Source: Neisseria perflava (GTDB taxonomy: Bacteria; Pseudomonadota; Gammaproteobacteria; Burkholderiales; Neisseriaceae). Taken from it: DNA of 64,000 nucleotides. The notes under the pieces are model-generated. The model was not told the origin of the DNA. It searched no databases and worked only from the letters and a program-made list of their open reading frames with translations. A program made the position numbers and the translations under genes. Below, piece by piece: positions 63,091 to 64,000 of this stretch. Each line of letters opens with the position of its first letter. Position 1 is the first letter of the stretch. Location of the stretch: NCBI RefSeq assembly GCF_002863305.2, contig NZ_CP136962.1, positions 1,798,001 through 1,862,000 of the forward strand, read 5' to 3'.

Positions 63091-63294
63091 GCTGTATTCA
63101 ACCGGATACCTTTTATTTTTTGCAATAAAAAACCCTTTACTTATCACTTCCTGCTACTGCCCACTATGGCTTTAGGTACCCCATATCATTCCTTTTAACC
63201 AGGTCTTCAGTACACCCAAGCCCTATATCAACACTATCCCTTCGTTTTAATGATGAAACTTTTTATTCCGAAATATGTCTATCCCTACATTCAC

Positions 63295-63323
63295 TTGAAA
63301 AAAGATTCAATACCTTGTAAATT
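63295..63323 (+). promoter_or_regulatory. Predicted promoter of the iron-type binding protein
   Basis: TTGAAA (63295-63300), 17-bp spacer, TAAATT (63318-63323), 45 bases before the ATG. Confidence 0.55.
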
Positions 63324-63331
63324 TACTAAAA

Positions 63332-63350
63332 GATAGTAATTATCATCATA
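63332..63350 (+). promoter_or_regulatory. Candidate Fur box
   Basis: GATAGTAATTATCATCATA matches the 19-bp Fur consensus GATAATGATAATCATTATC at 14 positions. It lies just downstream of the predicted -10, where Fur binding would block transcription when iron is plentiful. Confidence 0.6.
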
Positions 63351-63367
63351 TTCTAAAGGAATGATTT

Positions 63368-64000
63368 ATGAGATTTACGCAACTTTCTGCTTTGATTGCC
63401 GCCGCCGCTTTGTCCGTCGGCTCCGTATCCGCTTTTGCCAAACCCGTTCAGCTGACCGATACCGTCGGCCGTAAGGTAACCGTCGACCTGCCAGCCAAAC
63501 GTGTGGTTTTGGGCTTCTACTACCAAGACTACATGGCCATCGGCGGTAAAACCGCGCTGGACAACGTCGTCGGTTTTTCCAAAGCAGTTTGGGCCGACTG
63601 GGCGCCGCCAAGCTGGGCGGCATTCAGCAAAGCCGTGCCTAAGTTGAACCAGCTTGCCGACGTAGGCGAAGTGGAAGTCGGCACATTCTCGATTGAGAAA
63701 GTATTGGCATTGAAACCCGATTTGCTGGTTTTGGCCGAATGGCAATACAAGGCTTTGGGTTCCGATCTCGACCGCATCAACAAAGCCGGCATCCCCATCG
63801 TCGTGTTGGACTACAACGCGCAAACGGTCGCCAAACACGTTCAATCGACCAAACTCATCGGCACATTGACCGGCCAGCAGCAAAAAGCCGACAAACTGGC
63901 GGCGGATTACAAACGCGTTGCCGACACCATCCAGGCGCGCGTGCAAAAAGCCAACCTGCCCAAGCCTAAAGTCTATGTCGAGTTCGGCAACAAAGGCCCT
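63368..64000 (+). CDS. Iron-type ABC transporter periplasmic binding protein, N-terminal part
   Basis: 211 codons from ATG 63368 run open to the window edge. A signal peptide of ~24 residues ends VSAFA. The mature part follows the class III binding-protein pattern of FecB/FepB/BtuF: LTDTVGRKVTVDLPAKRVVLG, later TFSIEKVLALKPDLLVLAEWQY (E-x-[IV]-[LA]-x-L-x-P-D-L-[IV]) and the long spanning helix starting about residue 150. It probably captures ferric-siderophore or haem for import; the ligand is not readable. A Fur-like box upstream supports iron control. Gene truncated by the window, not broken. Confidence 0.88.
   Translation, partial: MRFTQLSALIAAAALSVGSVSAFAKPVQLTDTVGRKVTVDLPAKRVVLGFYYQDYMAIGGKTALDNVVGFSKAVWADWAPPSWAAFSKAVPKLNQLADVGEVEVGTFSIEKVLALKPDLLVLAEWQYKALGSDLDRINKAGIPIVVLDYNAQTVAKHVQSTKLIGTLTGQQQKADKLAADYKRVADTIQARVQKANLPKPKVYVEFGNKGP

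Larger units (their letters stand above)
62849..63367. other. Gene-free region before the iron-type binding protein
   Basis: 519 bp with no coding sequence seen. It holds the ptsI terminator, one single DUS near 62996-63006, a DUS pair (63052-63090) and an AT-rich stretch with a promoter and a Fur-box-like sequence in front of the last gene. Confidence 0.6.

Overview
The window is chromosomal DNA of a commensal Neisseria. The 12-mer AGGCCGTCTGAA, the AG dialect of the Neisseria DNA uptake sequence (DUS), occurs dozens of times, mostly as inverted pairs behind genes. The gene families (mlaFEDCBA, ctrABCD, ctrEF, galE-rmlBAC, tex, an IS1106-like element) are all neisserial. AG-DUS together with both a capsule locus and type VI secretion genes points to the N. 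subflava/flavescens group; this species call is an inference.

Layout. 1-2.2 kb: the end of a GT39-like membrane glycosyltransferase and a secreted TIM-barrel-like protein. 2.2-3.5 kb: an AT-rich string of orphan toxin tails and immunity genes (SUKH, Imm35-like). 3.8-7.9 kb: the complete mlaFEDCBA phospholipid-transport operon. 7.9-9.1 kb: an IS5-family insertion just behind mlaA, carrying a 15-G tract. 9.3-19.6 kb: a minus-strand type VI secretion operon, tssM-tssA-tssF-tssG-tssJ-tssE plus a secreted repeat protein; tube, sheath, TssK, TssL, ClpV and VgrG genes are not in the window. 20-30 kb: housekeeping genes (thioesterase, TlpA-like thioredoxin, obg, cysS, nitroreductase/DoxX with a LysR regulator, tex) interrupted at 22.6-23.6 kb by a small antitoxin-like gene and an AT-rich membrane protein with a PD-(D/E)xK-like nuclease signature.

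30-50.6 kb is a contiguous capsule locus: ctrDCBA export genes; a Stealth phosphotransferase and a 1,222-residue GT2/TagF-like/TPR polymerase; a convergent set consisting of a DltC-like carrier, a DltA-like adenylating ligase, an XcbB/CpsF-type alpha/beta hydrolase and a left-handed beta-helix acyltransferase; galE and rmlBAC; then ctrE and ctrF. I read the DltC/DltA/XcbB set as a putative cytoplasmic aminoacylation (probably D-alanylation) system acting on a glycerol-phosphate capsule. It lacks DltB and DltD, which would not be needed if the polymer is modified before ABC export. This is the most interesting item in the window.

50.9-64 kb: a Sel1-repeat protein, gltS, an LprI-like lipoprotein, sppA, pdxA, cytochrome b561, thiP, hpt, an incomplete PTS (EIIA, HPr, EI), and the start of a Fur-box-preceded iron-type ABC binding protein that runs off the right edge. 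Several genes in this part end with a TGA that lies inside a DUS. No rRNA, tRNA or CRISPR array was seen.
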